This document shows, piece after piece, positions 1 to 13,445 of a DNA stretch of 64,000 bases (the first letter of the stretch is position 1; the number at the start of each line of letters is the position of its first letter). The translations under genes were made by a program, and so were the position numbers. The notes beneath the pieces were generated by a model, which made no database searches, was not told the origin of the DNA, and saw only the letters and a program-made list of their open reading frames with translations. This stretch comes from Eonycteris spelaea (Eukaryota; Chordata; Mammalia; Chiroptera; Pteropodidae). The stretch covers positions 16,391,001 through 16,455,000 of the forward strand of contig PUFA01000007.1 in assembly GCA_003508835.1 (NCBI GenBank), written 5' to 3'.

Positions 1-2258
1 CCCTTTCCTATCAAATGCAGCCTCAGATTCATTGCAAACGAGTCTTTTGGACCAGACTGCCGGTGGTTATCTGGTGTAGAGTAGTGCGTTCAGCATGCTG
101 GCTTGCTCATCGCTTTTACACAGTGGCAGTTTTGGCACAGACGTAGTACACAAACTCCTCTGGAATCCCGAGGACAAAGGTTATGTGTTTCACATGATCA
201 TGATTATAGCAGAATGGCCTATGTTATTTTCTTTCTTTTTTTTTTTTTTCCTGACTTGTAGTCATGATTTTCAGAAACTAACGTTATGGCGGGATTCAGT
301 TTACATGGATTAACCCTCCATGATGCTGCTCTTTACAATGAATAAATATGACTACTTTCCAGAGATTTATGATGAAAGGATAAAGTATTTCTGTGATGAT
401 TATGATTCTCAAGGATTGAAAGGTATTTATAAAAGTTATTTGTTCCGCTCTGAAATTTTCAACCAATTAATCAAGGCTGACAGTGACATTGATAGATAGG
501 GATCATCGAGACATGAATTAGGCCATTTGGTAAGTTATTTTAAAGGACATCTTCAAGAGGACTATGTAAAAACATTGATCCCTATCTTTTTTTTATACCA
601 GAAAATAAAACCAAAGAACTGCAATAAAAAGAAGTAGCATCCCAGCAAAGATGATTGAGCTAAGAAGAGTACAATACAGAGACTTGACCAAACAAATGAG
701 TAAGTCATTCTTTGTCATCACTTTAAAGATTTACACCAATTATAAATATTCAATGTATTCATTTATTGATGTTTAATTCATTTATATCATATTTAAGGTA
801 ATCAATAGTCATTGTATATGGTTTTTGAGAGTATGCATCAATCAATTTGGTTATTTGTTTGGTTATATTTGTATGTATGTCTTCGTAAGTCTCATGTTAC
901 AGAACACCTCCACATAGCATTACAGATAGATAAGCATATCTAAGTGCAAAAAGAATACTATAGTCAGAATATCTAAGTGCAAAAACATTATAGTCAGAAT
1001 TCTGAAGACAGATGAACAAAATGAAGATAAAATATGTTTTTAAAAACTCTTCTTGTCTTTTTATCTGTATCTCCCACATAATATATGGTTTGATTTTAAC
1101 ATAGCTTGAGACGTTGTCTGCCAACACTATATATTATGCCCACATGTAGTATATGACTTGAAAGACCTTTTGTATTAAGGGAGGATACAATACAGGGATT
1201 AGTAAAATATGGTCAATTTTTCTTTGTAAAGAAAGTTTGATTAGAAGACAGTTACACCATTATTTCACATATTATCTATGGCTACTTTCAAACTACAACA
1301 AAGCTGAGTAGTGGCAACAGAGCCATTTAACTTGCAAAGGCTAAATTGTTACTGATACTTTGCAGAACAAGCCGCTAATAGCTAAGCACCAAGAAAAAGG
1401 CCTTTGGGTCAGACTCAGGAGGAGTGTTCCCCATTAACCTTTAATTTTTGTGTTGTTATATGATTCCCAACGTATTTTCCATGTTAAGCAAACTAACTTT
1501 CTCTTATAGTAAGGTACTCTGATTTTCCCACTAATCAGGACCTTATTTCAGTGCCGAACAATCCCAAATTCTTTAATTAGGCCACCCCTGGTATTTGTGA
1601 GGTCAAGGCAACAAGCTATATGGGGCTCATATATGATATATTTTAAAGTTATAAATGAACAACAAAGAAATCATTAAGGGAAGTATGTTTCATCCTCTTA
1701 TTTTGATAAGAATACCTTCACAATGAACCAGAAAGCCAAGCTTAAACTTCGAATATTCAAACTTTGAAAAGTTTTTATACCCAAACATGGCAGTAAGAAG
1801 GAAGTACATTTTCAGCCTTCATCCTGCAACTCCCCTACACCTTTTTCTTCTTTCCATTACTTCCTGTTCTGTGACAAGACTGCATCATGTGGACATCACC
1901 ATACTCATGCCCAAATTTAGTCCACACCTCCTCGCAAAGTCTCCTTTTGGCCACCCTTCCCAAGGGCCTGGGGCTACATATGTATCAATGACACAGTGAG
2001 TTTTTGGAAAAATAGATCCAGTGAAGAGTGATAGTAAAATGCCCTAAAACATCTTAGAAGCAGGCCTGGATCATTTTAGCAGGAAATTCCCACGTCTTAG
2101 TTGTCTGGAGGTTGATCAAGAAAGGGGAGCATAGGCTCAGAATATGTCCATATCTTGGCCCCACATGCTCTTCACTCTGTGGAGAGATGTGGATTTAATG
2201 GAGAGCCCAAGCAGAGCTCTCTAAAAAACTCATTCCTTAAAACCAGCATCCTCTAGGA
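1..2258. other. Unassigned AT-rich noncoding DNA
   Basis: No coding exon, RNA gene or recognisable transposon was found. Visible landmarks are a T-run near 238-250 and a small tandem duplication at 936-998 listed separately. Open frames are short and have no protein-like composition. Old, unrecognisable repeats may be present. Confidence 0.6.
936..998. repeat. Tandem duplication of a ~33-bp unit
   Basis: Copy 1 spans 936-968 and copy 2 spans 969-998. Both start ATATCTAAGTGCAAAAA and end TATAGTCAGA; copy 2 is 3 bp shorter through a small internal deletion. The copies abut exactly, as expected for replication slippage or short-range duplication. Confidence 0.85.
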
Positions 2259-2345
2259 CAGTGGTTCCCAAATAGGGGTCATTTTGTCCAATAGGGGACA
2301 TTTGGCAAACATGTTTTATTGTCATGACTGCTCAGATAATAAATG
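2259..2345 (+). mobile_element. MER20-like hAT-Charlie DNA transposon fragment
   Basis: The segment opens with CAGTGGTTCCCAAATAGGGG and continues through GGGGACATTTGGCAAACATG. This resembles the 5' end of the non-autonomous hAT element MER20, whose consensus starts CAGTGGTTCTCAACC. Only about the first 85 bp are recognisable, after which the sequence diverges into AT-rich DNA. Confidence 0.6.
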
Positions 2346-5300
2346 GAATGCTCTCATTCCATTTTCTGATATTGGTGTTTGTGACTATGCTTTTTTATCA
2401 TTCCAACACTAGTTTTTACTTGGTTTATTCCTTTTCTAAGAGTCAGAAAATCAGATGTATATTTTATTTTCATTTTATACAGGACATTAATCAATAGAAA
2501 GAATTCTGAAGGATATTTCAAAAGTTGCATCAATAAAGTTCATACTACCTAATCAGTCATCACAGGCTTTATAAAATTATGATTATCCCGAATTGAACTC
2601 CCTGTTGCCTTGAATCATATCCTGAATTTTATGAAATAAGAGAAAACATTTCATAGACAGACTACATCACAGCTTTTTAGAGGATTTCATTATCTGAGCA
2701 GGGCACAGGGAGGCTTCCGGTACAAGACACTGACCTCTCCTGAAATGACTCATTTACTGATGATACCAATAACATTTCTCAGACCATAAAGTCCTGGGGA
2801 ATGAACAAAATGAAATTTTATTTTTCAATTTTGTCTGAATTAACTTATTGCTAGAAAAAAAAATGATTGTGTTTTAGCTTGATTCTTGTTTTACCCATGT
2901 ATAGACAACCTAAAGAACTATTCCAGTTTGAAAGTCAAATGGATGCGCTTGTATGTCTCAAACACAGGGAGAGTATTTCTAGAGGCAGTGAGATAATGAG
3001 AGGGCCATATACAATGTTTCAAAAGGGCCTAGTACTTAATGTTTTCTGGTCCCAATCATATTGCAAAGAAGTCAGATCTTGCATTTAGCACTTGGCCTCC
3101 TTATTCTTATGTGTATCACTGATTCAGTGAAATTCAACCAACCACTGAGGAATACAGTCATCTGGTACTTTCTTACTCTTTCTGATTTCTGATTTTATAC
3201 GTACATTGAGTAAAAGTTCTATAAATATACCTTGAGGATCTGTAATATATTCCAAGCACTGTGCTAAGTAAAGACAAAACAAGCATGCACGCACATGCAC
3301 ACACACACGCACTCACACATACATACAACAAACAAAAAAACACTTCAATACTTCTATGGCTGTGTGACTGACAAGAATTTCAAATCCCACCTGCCCCGTC
3401 TAAATTATCCTCTACAAAATGCTGTCTTCACCATCTACTCCAGGGAGCTGCAGTTTGACAAGAAAAAAAATATTATAGATTTGTGTCAAATAAATATGAA
3501 GGTTAATGTGAAGATTTGTTGAGATTTTTGTAAACTTTGAAATCATCAAGGGTAGGAAATCACTTGTTTTACCTATTCATGAGGGCTGATTTTTCTGTAT
3601 CCTCAATGGTTCTACTTTTCTCAAAAAAACTTAATCAGCCATTAACCGTTTATAAGGATATAAGGATATTTTAATATAAAGATATAAAATAAGGATAAGG
3701 ATATCTTTATAAGGTTATTTTTCAGAGATAACATATATTCCATTAACCTTTGAAAACAACATTTATGATTGTTTACTTTTCACCCACTTTCCAATCATGG
3801 AGCTATTTATCTCAATTCTGTCTCTAGCACAAAACTTAACTTACATGAAGAATGATTTATTGACTCCTCCATTGGCAATTGATGACATGGCAGCTTTGGC
3901 CTTTGCTCCGGACCTGATCCTTGAGACGTTCTCATTCTCAAAGAGTTTACCTTACTTATATTTTTCTATCCCATTTCCAGCAGGAATTCCTGGTAATCAA
4001 TGACTGTAGCTAAGGACACACACTTTGGTAGGAGATATTTGATGTTGGTTCTGTTGGCTGGATTTCCATTAATTAGGTCCAAGTCTGGCTCCTCTTACTT
4101 GATTTAATTGAGTAGGTCACAGTCCAAATGATTATCATTGCCTTTTTTACAAGTACACATTACATCCTCTTGCCCCCTCCTATCCCTATACTTCTCGTTT
4201 CTGGTCAAGAATTTGTTTATGTAGTGCAGTAATATTATCTCTCTAAAAGTATAGATTTTCATAAAGCTAAGGTAAGATACACTTTTATTTCTAGTTTTTC
4301 TATTAAATTATTGATATATTTTGACAAAGGTTTGGGTATGAGACATATGGTCATTGAGGGAGCTTGTACTAAGAGAAAGACAAAATTCATATAGTAATTT
4401 CAATATGATTTAAAACTTTTATAAAATGGTCTTTATCCTTTTGCTGTTAAACAAGCAGTAGCATAAAGCAATCCCTCTGAATTGTGTTGGTATTAAGAAT
4501 CCTCAGTTTCCAAGATGACTCATATACAACTGAGTGCATATTGTTATGCTGAGTTTACTCCTATTGTTAGTCATTTTTTGTCTGTTTACATGTTTAGCAA
4601 GTGGGGGAACAGGGTGAGAGTGGTGTGTGTTTACCTTAAGGCCTTGTTGAAACCTAAAAATGCCAAAGGTATAGGAATCACGTGATTGTAGAACATTAGA
4701 ATCAATTACTTTGAGAGCTTCTCTCAGCATATGGCAGGCTTAAAATTTTAAAGTGTGGCTGCTAAATTCAAAATTAAGGCATATACCTCAAACTGCTCTA
4801 AAGGAATAAAGTGTGTGTGTATGTGTGTATATAATTCCCATCATCCCATCTTAGGGTAATGCCTTTTTGAACATCAATTTGAACAAATTGCCAAAAGGGA
4901 GGGGGTGGGGGAAACTCACCTGTGGGGAAAGCACCTGGAATTAAAGTTTACCACATTTTTTACCCACATAATTCTTAGTTCAGGGCTCGTAATAAGAGGC
5001 CTGCTCATTATATTTGTAAAGCAAAAGATACAAGAAGACATGGGAGTTATGGAAGCATGCATATAAGCAGATTGCTTGAGTAGGGTAAATTTGTATTTTA
5101 GAGGAGAAACCTGAAATATAATCCTACAACAGTGAGAAACAATGAAAAGAAAATCTCCTAGAACACTGGGGAAAAGTTAGATATGGTTGGAAATTATTTT
5201 AAAAGACAGTATTTTGGGGGAACTGCTATTAGAGTTCCAACTTACACATATGAGGTCTGACCAAAAGAGAAAATAAAAGAAACAGAATCCTTTACAGAAG

Positions 5301-6004
5301 AAGAAATATACCTTACCTAAACTAGAGAAGGAGAAGAAAGTTTAAATAAAGACTAATAATGTTTTATATAAATATAAATTTAAAAATAGAAATATTTTTA
5401 TATTTCAGTGTTGAAGAAAAAAATACCAAAAATTTCCAATAGAGGAAAAGAAAGTTCCTAGAAACACACACAATAATCATTTTGGCTTTATGTCATTATA
5501 TTTTTAAAATCCAATAACAAAAGTTACGAGAGCATTTGAGTGGGCCTACTATGCACCAAGATCTTTATATGCAGCCAAGTATGTTATTTGGAAAATAATA
5601 GAAACAACTTTTCATATATGAAGCCTCAGCAAGTATTTCACCTAGATATACTTCATGAATAAACTGTTAAAGAAAAGCGCTAGAGTATTGAAAATTAATT
5701 AAATGTAGAATTCAAGAAAGCAATAGGAAAATAATATAAGAGTACATTATCAAGGATGGTGGTGAGGTTTTTGTGTTTTCATTTTTACTTACAGAATTAG
5801 AAATAAAAAAAAAATCTCTGAAAATACCATCTGTATTGTCAACAACAAAACCAGCAAAATAGCCAGGGTCTTGGAATCTGAGATAGAATGAAGGGAAAGA
5901 GCTTGTGTGCAGGGTGAGCAGAGCACACAATAATTGCTAAACAAATCCTGCTGATTTTCTCCTCCTCCTCCTCTCCTTTTCCTCCTCCTCCATCATAGTT
6001 GCTG
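2346..6004. other. Unassigned AT-rich noncoding DNA
   Basis: No gene is visible. It contains a CA-type microsatellite near 3296-3320, an imperfect cluster of AAGGATA units around 3652-3706, and possible remnants of MIR near 3200-3260 and 5525-5640 (sequence like the 'cctactatgtgccaagc' part of MIR in reverse). These remnants are too decayed to call with confidence. The 5930-6000 stretch is C/T-rich (CTCCTCCTCC-type). Confidence 0.5.
3284..3330. repeat. CA-rich imperfect microsatellite
   Basis: Short imperfect (CA)n tract with ACGC and ACAT interruptions, followed by ACAAACAAAAAAAC. It produces spurious His/Thr-rich open frames on the plus strand and Val/Cys-rich ones on the minus strand. Confidence 0.8.
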
Positions 6005-6009
6005 TTATA

Positions 6010-6480
6010 TCAAAAAGCAGTCAAAACGAGATGCTGTGTGCTGTCAATGCTTTCAGTGCTCTCACTCAATCAGCAGCCAATTTCTAGCTGCAATTCTCTA
6101 TTTTCCTTCTCCTGGTGACTCTTCCATGGGCTCTCGTGACCATGTAGCCCACAGAAGTTTCAATTGATTTAAGGCACCAGAAGTATCCTCAGCCAGTGAT
6201 TAGCAGGAGTTTGTGTGTAAATACCCAATTGCCTCCCAGCTTCATTGTGATAACCCTCAGCTTGCTGTTGACACTGACTCCGAGTTTTCCCTGTGGGCTT
6301 AAGCTCCAGTTACCCTTCGGAGTAACTGACTGAATAAGGCACCCTTTTTTGGCTCCTTTTACTTCTTGTCTCATATCTCCTTCTCACTAGTGATGCTTCT
6401 TGCAATCACATGCAGAATAATTATCTGCACTCAAATCCTGGCCTCAGATCTGCTCCTGGGAAAATACAAACTAAGATACC
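6010..6480 (+). mobile_element. LTR-like repeat, plus orientation
   Basis: This block is richer in G+C than its surroundings. It ends in a pattern typical of ancient mammalian LTRs: an AATAAT polyadenylation-like motif followed by CTGCACTCAAATCCTGGCCTC and a terminal AAACTAAGA. I read it as an LTR of an old ERVL/MaLR-type or related element, but cannot name the subfamily. It is followed directly by L1-like sequence. Confidence 0.4.
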
Positions 6481-6890
6481 ACATGTCATTTAACACATTG
6501 TCGAACAACACATTACTAAATAAGTCTGGCAAGGATGAAGAAAAATACACAATCTCATTTATAGTAGCAGTGTAAATTGATATAAACTATCTAGAGTTCA
6601 TTTTGGCAAAGTTATCAGTGGCCATTAAATGTTCATATACTTTGATCCAATTAGTACCACGGTGAGAAACCAAATATAAAAAAATAATATGACACGCAGA
6701 AGGGAAAAATTATTTCCAATAGCATTTATGAACTATGGCTACTTATAATAAATAATAAAATAATTGGGAAAATATTTCCAAATTTGATAAATCATTGTAA
6801 ATAACAGAACAAGTATTGGTGAAATTTTGCATTTAAAAATTAAACTGTGAATTTTATGTTAAAGCAAGAAAGTTGCCTGTGATAAAGCAT
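6481..6890 (+). mobile_element. LINE-1 3' region fragment, sense
   Basis: The sequence follows the L1 ORF2 end/3'UTR pattern: GTGTAAATTGATATAAACTA, then the 'tttggcaaa...ccattaaatg' segment, then a TTTGATCCAATTAGTACCA motif like the L1 'tttgacccagcaattcca' segment. It is heavily diverged and AT-rich, so it is an old L1M-class copy. No intact frame remains. Confidence 0.55.
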
Positions 6891-7739
6891 TAGTAGAAAA
6901 TCAAGATATAAAATCTATTGTAAAGTTGTTTATTTGTATTACTCAGAAATCCTACTACAGTTCCCACCAAAAAAAAAAAAAAATGCATTCTTATTTTGAG
7001 ACAACTATTTATACTTGTTCTTTTTCCTTTAAAGCTGGCCTACATACTTATATTCCATTGATAAAAGGGAAATTATATGAATCACATGAATAAATAAACA
7101 TACTAAAAATTGTTCCCATATACCTCTTCCTGTTATAATGATGAAACAGCCTTTATTGTAGCTAGAACCAGTTTCTTATTGTGTTACATTCTCTCTGCTT
7201 TAGCTATGCAAGGATTTTGCTTATTAACCTCATTTCCTTTTTTTTTTTAAATTTCTGTAAGCGATTTCACCTCTCTGCTGGGTATTATCTATCATCCTAC
7301 AATTATCCATACTAAAAAACAAAGTAGCAAAAAACTCTGCTCTTTTGTAGTCAGGCTTCCCACCCACAGCCAGAGAGTTGCCTGCATTGTCTGCTTTTCC
7401 TCACTTCTTTATTCCCCTAAACTTACATTTTCTTCCTCATTTTCTACTGAAATTTATCTTATCAGACTCACCAATGGTTAGCTTTCCAAATACAGAAAAT
7501 ATTAAGTAGCCATTCTTATCACACTTGAACTCATAAGTGTCTGATAGCTTTGACAATTTTTTTTAAACCAAAATTTTTTATTTTATATGAGAAACATCAC
7601 AGTCTTATCTTACTTCCTACTTTATTAATGACTCTTCTTCATTCTTCCCTGGCTTCTCCCTCTTTTTCAGCCCTCTAAATTTTGTCAGACTCAGGGCACA
7701 ATTTGCATCTGACTCTTTTTTTTTTTTTTTTTTTTTTTT
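6891..7739. other. Unassigned AT-rich DNA with a 24-nt T-run
   Basis: No gene is visible. There is an A-run near 6968-6983 and an uninterrupted T-run at 7716-7739 immediately before the L2-like element. The T-run could be the tail of a minus-strand retroelement, but the sequence beside it does not resemble a SINE I recognise. Confidence 0.5.
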
Positions 7740-8600
7740 AACTAACTCTGCTCTATTCTAGATGATGACATTATTCAGACCTATGGCTTAAAATATAGCC
7801 TAAACCATTGATTTCTCAAAATGTATTTCTGAGCTTCATATTCATATCTCCAGCTATTAACCTGATGTTTATTTTTGCATGCCTGATAGGTGTCTCAAAG
7901 ACGATATGGATGGAATAGAATTTTTTCCCCTTGCCTTCCTTAGTCTGTGGTGGTCTAATATAGTCTACCACAGCCCTTAATGATATAACCATTTATCCAA
8001 TCACAGAGGCCAGACACCTAGGAGTTAGCCTTCATTTCTCTTTTACTAACTCCTCATTTCCAAATAGAGTGTCTACCTCCCAAATTTATTCTGAATTCAA
8101 CCACCTCTCCACACATCCACCACTGTTACTCTATTCCTATTTCTTGCCTGAACAACTATAATAGAGTTTTAATTGGCTTCTTGCTACAGTTCTTTTCCCT
8201 TCATAGCCCCTACAAACAGACATAGTAATATTTTTAAGCACATGAGCCAGATTACAAAACACAATTTCACTTAGATTTTTTAAAATTCTTTTTAATGACT
8301 ACAAGCCCACCATGACCTGATCACATTTTATCTTTCTGACCTATCTGCTATCACCTTTTCTATCATCCTCAAAGGCTTACAATCACTGGCCTATTAAAAT
8401 AAGCCAGGTTCATCTCTGTCTCAAAGCTATTGTGCTTGCTATTCACTTGGACTCTTCTCCATAGGTATTTTATGTGGCTGGCTCCTTCTTAACATTCATA
8501 TCTCCGCTCAAATATTATGTTCCTAGAGAGAATTTTGTTGACCATTCTCTCTAAATTTACATCCCCACAAACATCCTGTTTGTTACATAATCTTCTAACT
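7740..8600 (+). mobile_element. L2-like LINE fragment, sense
   Basis: The stretch reads like an old LINE of the L2/CR1 group. It contains segments equivalent to 'ctgggagtcatccttgactc' (here CTAGGAGTTAGCCTTCATTTC), a CACCACTGTTACTCTATTCC stretch, 'attactgcaatagcctcctaactgg' (here ACTATAATAGAGTTTTAATTGG), CCCACCATGACCTGATCAC and TCAAATATTATGTTCC. Coding capacity is lost through many stops and indels. Boundaries are approximate. Confidence 0.6.
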
Positions 8601-9719
8601 CATGTTGGAGAAATGTAAATAAAGACAAAATATTCTTCCAACCCAGAAAACCTTTCTACAAAGGTAGAAGAGAAAGAAGACAATTGTATCGCTGAATAGA
8701 CTTTAAGCCAGAATCTGATGTACATCATAAGCAATTCCCTACAAGATTTTAAAGACAGGATGTATGCCCATCCTTTCATGTAGCAAACAGATCAACCCAT
8801 TACGTATGTATTCTCAAGATAGACAATAACCAGTTCTCAAGTAAGAGAACTTGACAACACCATTTGTCACATATAGTTTATCTTCACTGAGTAATTGAGA
8901 AGACCATCTGTGTTAGCTAATTAGCTTTATCCAAAGGAAAAACAAACTCTAATATCTTTATGATAAGAGGTAGTTTTGCAACTTTAAGCATGGTGCCCAT
9001 TGAAGTTCGGCATCTACTTGCCTACAGAAACCAGGAAATAGGGCATTATCTTTTTTGATGATTACTTCCAAGTCTTTGAGAAAGAGTACCTGGGTCTTAA
9101 TGCTGTCAAGAGCCTTATTTAGCATTTTAAAAGATTTGCATATATTTCAAAGAGGTAGAAAAGAACTTACCATTTCTAGTTTTCTGAAGTAAATTACCAG
9201 TTTCTAAAGTAAAAAAAAAAAAAAAAAAGGAAATGGTGGGGAGGTATCTCTTTCCTTTCTTATTTCCAACAGGAAGAACTATACCTCTTATTTTGAGTTT
9301 GTATTAATCCTTATACTCATTACCACTATTTTTTTCACAACACTGATCAGAAAAGAAAATATATTATTTATAGACTTGTATTTGGAGATATTATCTTTTC
9401 TTTCTATTAGAATTCAACTTTCATGGAAAACAAAGAACTTCATCTCCAAATTTACAATTGTATTCTGATTGTTTATAAGTATGTATAGGCCATAATAGGT
9501 ACAAAATAAATACCTGTAGAATTAACGATTGAATAGTAATATCATTTAATATTTAATATAATTTAGTAGTAGAATTATATACTATTTTAAATAAGCATGC
9601 TATATGAATAAAAAATAGGCTGGAAAGAATTATAGCAAAATGTGTTCAAAATGATTTGTGAACTATCTATGAAACTTTGAAGTTTATTTATAGATTGCAA
9701 TGTTTTCTTTTTACTAAAT
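8601..9719. other. Unassigned AT-rich noncoding DNA
   Basis: No gene or confident repeat. An A-run lies near 9211-9228. The 8620-9120 portion is slightly less AT-rich but contains no splice-bounded open frame that I can defend. Confidence 0.5.
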
Positions 9720-10563
9720 ATTATTCTTAGAGCAGCTTTAGGTTCACAACAAATTGAGTGGAAAGCATAGGAGCTTTCATATTTTTCTTGTCCCCGCTGT
9801 AACATAACTTCTTGCACTATCAATATATTAAACTAGAGTGTTATATTTGTTTCACTTGACGAATCTACATTGATACACCATTATCACTCGAATTTCATCA
9901 TTTACATTAGGGTTCACCTTGGTATCCAGTGGGTTTTGAGAAATGTATGGCATGCATTTGTGATACATAGTATTTTCATTGCCCTAAAAATGTTCTGTGT
10001 TCCATCTATGCATCCTTCCCTCTGTCTTAATCCTTGGCAAACACTGATTATTTTTTACTGTCTCCATAGTTCTGCTATCCAGAATGTCATACAGTTGAAT
10101 CATACAATATGTAGCCTTTTCAAATTGGCTTCTTCCACTTAGCGATGTACTTTTAAATTTCCTGATATGTTTTTATAGCTTGATAGATCGTTTATTTTGC
10201 ATTGCTAAATAATATTCCAATGCCTATATACCACAGTTGATCCATTGACCTACAAAAAAATCGCGTTTGTTTCCTAGTTTTGGCAGTTATACATGTAGCC
10301 ATTATAAACATCTATATGCATATTTTTGCATGTACATGTGTTTTCAACTCATTTGGGTAAATACGTAGGAGTGTGATTGCTGAATTATATGGTCAGAGTA
10401 TATTTAGTTTTGTAAGAAACTGCCAAACTGTCTTCTATAGTAACTGTTCCGGTCCGCATTCCCACCAGCAGGGAGTTCCTGTTGCTCCACATTCTCACCA
10501 GCATTTGGAGTTGTCAGTGTTTTAGATTTTGGCCATCCTAATAGATGTGCAGTGGAGAGTTCA
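9720..10563 (-). mobile_element. LINE-1 3' end, antisense (old L1M class)
   Basis: The plus strand carries the reverse complement of an L1 3' end. Signals include GGTTCACAACAAATTGAGTG, TCCCACCAGCAGGGAGTTCC, TGTTGCTCCACATTCTCACC, AGCATTTGGAGTTGTCAGTG and GGCCATCCTAATAGATGTGC. The 90-codon plus-strand open frame at 9870-10142 is antisense to this element and is not a gene. The copy is truncated at both ends. Confidence 0.8.
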
Positions 10564-10596
10564 ATGTTTTTGGTTTGTTTGTTTGTTTGTTTAATG
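10564..10596. repeat. (GTTT)n simple repeat
   Basis: GTTTGTTTGTTTGTTT tract directly at the edge of the antisense L1, probably derived from flanking T/G-rich sequence. Confidence 0.75.
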
Positions 10597-11814
10597 AATC
10601 TTAACTTTTATTTTCTAATGGAAAAAAATAATCAAATTAGTAATTGACTTGGAAAAGGTGAAGGCAGGATTTTAATCCAAATGATCTCTGAAGAATCCAC
10701 TATATTGAATTTTCTTAATATATTTGTTGAAATTTATTTTATTTATACTACTTGTCATTGTTTGGAGATGGTTTCAGCATTGGGGACAACATCTAGCTAA
10801 GTGTTCAAGTCGACTGTTGTTTGATAAGAGTTTGATTCATGTCTACATCTCCAGAGTCATAGTAGTATGGTATTCTATCCTAAGATTCAGTTCACAAAGT
10901 TCACATTAAAACTCCTAATCTGTGCATCTAGCTGACCTAAAAGTTTTTTAAAGTGCTTTAGAAGCTTAACCATATAGTATTGTTTTTGAAAAATGTGATT
11001 GCATCTCTTTTAAGGGCATCACAAATTGTCTGATAATTTTGAAGGAAAATGGCAAAAACCACAATCAAATATTGTTGTGTTTACTGAATAAACATGTAAA
11101 ACATCCTAAAATCAGAAGCATAATTTCAAATCTGTGATTTATCTTATCCTATTTCTGTATGTTCTGTCTCTCCCTCATTTCATTATGTGCCAGAGAAAAT
11201 GAGCATTTAAGTTTTATTTGCTACTTAAAGTCCACAAACTTCATTTTAACCTACCTCTATGTATAGTAGTAGCAAATGTTATACATATATATCAAGTCTT
11301 AATGGTAAACTCACATAGAGTAAACCATGCAGAAATTCTTCTATTTCCCTGAAGCAGACATTTCACTCTTCCATCTGTTAATCTAGCTTACTTTTTTAGA
11401 GATATCTGTTAATACCATATACTTTTTTATGGCTCCATTAGGGACCCCAAATCCTCTTTTATATATGTAAGTTAGATAATTTGTGATCTTCAAAGGCAAG
11501 ATGTATGCTTTTTGATCATAGAAAATTTCAAGAGGTCAGAATTTTCTGGATTCAATATAGACGTCATGAAGAATATATACATTTGAGAGTAATTAAAAAC
11601 AGTATCAGACAGCCATTGTTTAGGAACTCCCTTAAGAAGATTTATTGCAAGGAAAACATTAGATGAGATGACCTAGAAAGTGCTTTAAAAGTTTAAATTA
11701 TAAAGGCAGGATCCAAGAATTATGCCCCAGAATAAGGGAATTATTTATTTCAGTTAAATTGGAGTTTGTATCAGTAAGAATGGTTGTCATCTGTGAGAGA
11801 CAAAAGTTCAACTG
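10597..11814. other. Unassigned AT-rich noncoding DNA
   Basis: Nothing recognisable apart from AT-rich sequence. A 61-codon open frame at 10724-10909 has no family resemblance that I can see and is most likely chance. Confidence 0.5.
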
Positions 11815-12292
11815 TAGTGTATTAAATTGTGTCTTTCCAAAAATGACATGTTCTAGCCTTAACCCCTGGCTCCTGTGAGCATGACCTTATTTGGAAATAA
11901 TATTTTTGCAGATTTAAGTAAAGGATCTCAAGATGAGATTATTCTATATTTAGGCTGGCCCTTAAATCCAATGACTATTGTATTTATAAGAGAGAGGAGA
12001 GAGGGAGATTTGAAACATGGAGATACACAAAGAAAAGTCATGGGAAGACTGAGTTAGAGATTGGAATGATATATCCACACACCAATGAATGCCAAGAATT
12101 GCTGGAAGCCACTGGGAGCTGGGAGATAATAGGCGTGAAATAGATTCTCCTTCATAGCCTTCAAAAAAATCAGCTTTGCCAGTACTTTGATTTCAGACTT
12201 CTGGCCTTCAGAACTATGAGCTAATACATTTCTGCATTTCAGTTCACCAAGTTGGTGGTAATTTGTTACCAAAGCCCTGAGAAACTGATAGA
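11815..12292 (+). mobile_element. MaLR-type solo LTR, sense
   Basis: The order of motifs follows a MaLR-like LTR: CATGACCTTATTTGGAAATA, CTCAAGATGAGATTATTC, GGCCCTTAAATCCAATGACT, GAATTGCTGGAAGCCACTGG, TGATTTCAGACTTCTGGCCT, TCAGAACTATGAGCTAATAC, GGTGGTAATTTGTTACC and a terminal GAAACTGATAG. The final part is the usual polyadenylation region and end of these LTRs. No second LTR or internal region is nearby, so it is a solo LTR. The open frames at 11875-12057 and 12054-12272 lie inside it and are not genes. Confidence 0.75.
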
Positions 12293-13329
12293 CTCATTCA
12301 AGTTGACTTTAAAAAATATGGACATTTATTATCTTATACAAATAGTTCAGAGAAATGACTCTCTTTGAGATTGAATTATTCTATCTCTCTGTTGTTCTTT
12401 GGGTTTTGCATTCTTCCTTTAGAGTTTCATCTTAGTCCAGTTGTGAAATGGTTGCAGCAGTTAAAAAACTCACACACATAGCTGATAATTTCCAGTGAAA
12501 GTGAGGGAGTAATAAGGTACTTACTTTAGATTTCTCTCTTAAAATTTAGTAATAACTTTTTAAAAATACCCAGAAATACCTTTCTCAAATTTTATTTCCC
12601 CAAGTTAGTTTATATACCTTTTTTTTAAAAAAAATCAATGAAAATGAGGTTGTCTTTAGACCATTCAGACCTGCTCATGGACATAGAGCAGAATTCAGAT
12701 TCTCTAGCATCACAAGGGTAGCATAAGAAAGGTTAGATATTTAAACAAAACTGAATATCTTTTCAAGAAAAAGAAAGGAATTGTAGATGTTAGTTAGGCA
12801 AATAATTGTAGCTATAAAGTAACCTCAATATAATGTTCTTACCTCATGGACAAACTCACTAAGCAGTTTGACTATCTTTATAATAAATAAAATATCAAGT
12901 AACTTGATTTCCTCAGTAAATTTTTTCCCCGCAAATATCTGGAGTTTTTAAAACTTTGCTTTTATAATGACATTTCCAGTTAAACTTGGTGATGTGTTGG
13001 CTTTCGGTATTAGAGGAAGCGGATATATTGTCCATCATGACATGTTCAGAATCTTAATGCCTCTAAATTCTATGTCTTTCTGTCTTCTCCTACCCTCTTG
13101 GCATTCTCTTTATCTTTCTTTGAAAGATCAGTAGTCAGGATGACATGATATAATCTGCATGAAATCAATTTATTGTCCCACTACTGTTGAGCTAAATATA
13201 TGACACTTTTGTTAGAGTAAACATTTTCTGAAAGTAGAGGGGTGGTTAGGACGAAGAGAACTTTTTCATAATGAAAAATTCTATGAAAAAAAGCACCAGG
13301 CTAGACATATTCATTTAATGTTCAATACA
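12293..13329. other. Unassigned AT-rich noncoding DNA
   Basis: No gene and no repeat that I can name. Confidence 0.5.
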
Positions 13330-13445
13330 TCCCTCTAGGGATTTATTCCAATGAAGTTGAAGAAACAGGATTAATTAACTTTTCTAGTATTGAGCAGCTC
13401 GTGAGCAGGTTGACTTAAAACCCATGCTCTCTCTAAAAGAAACTC
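13330..13445 (-). mobile_element. Probable MIR fragment, antisense
   Basis: It contains AAGAAACAGGATTAATTAAC, then AGCAGCTCGTGAGCAGGTTG and AAAACCCATGCTCTCTCTAA. These mimic the reverse complement of MIR (gaaactgaggc...cacagctagtaagt...acccatgctctt). It is strongly diverged. Confidence 0.4.
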
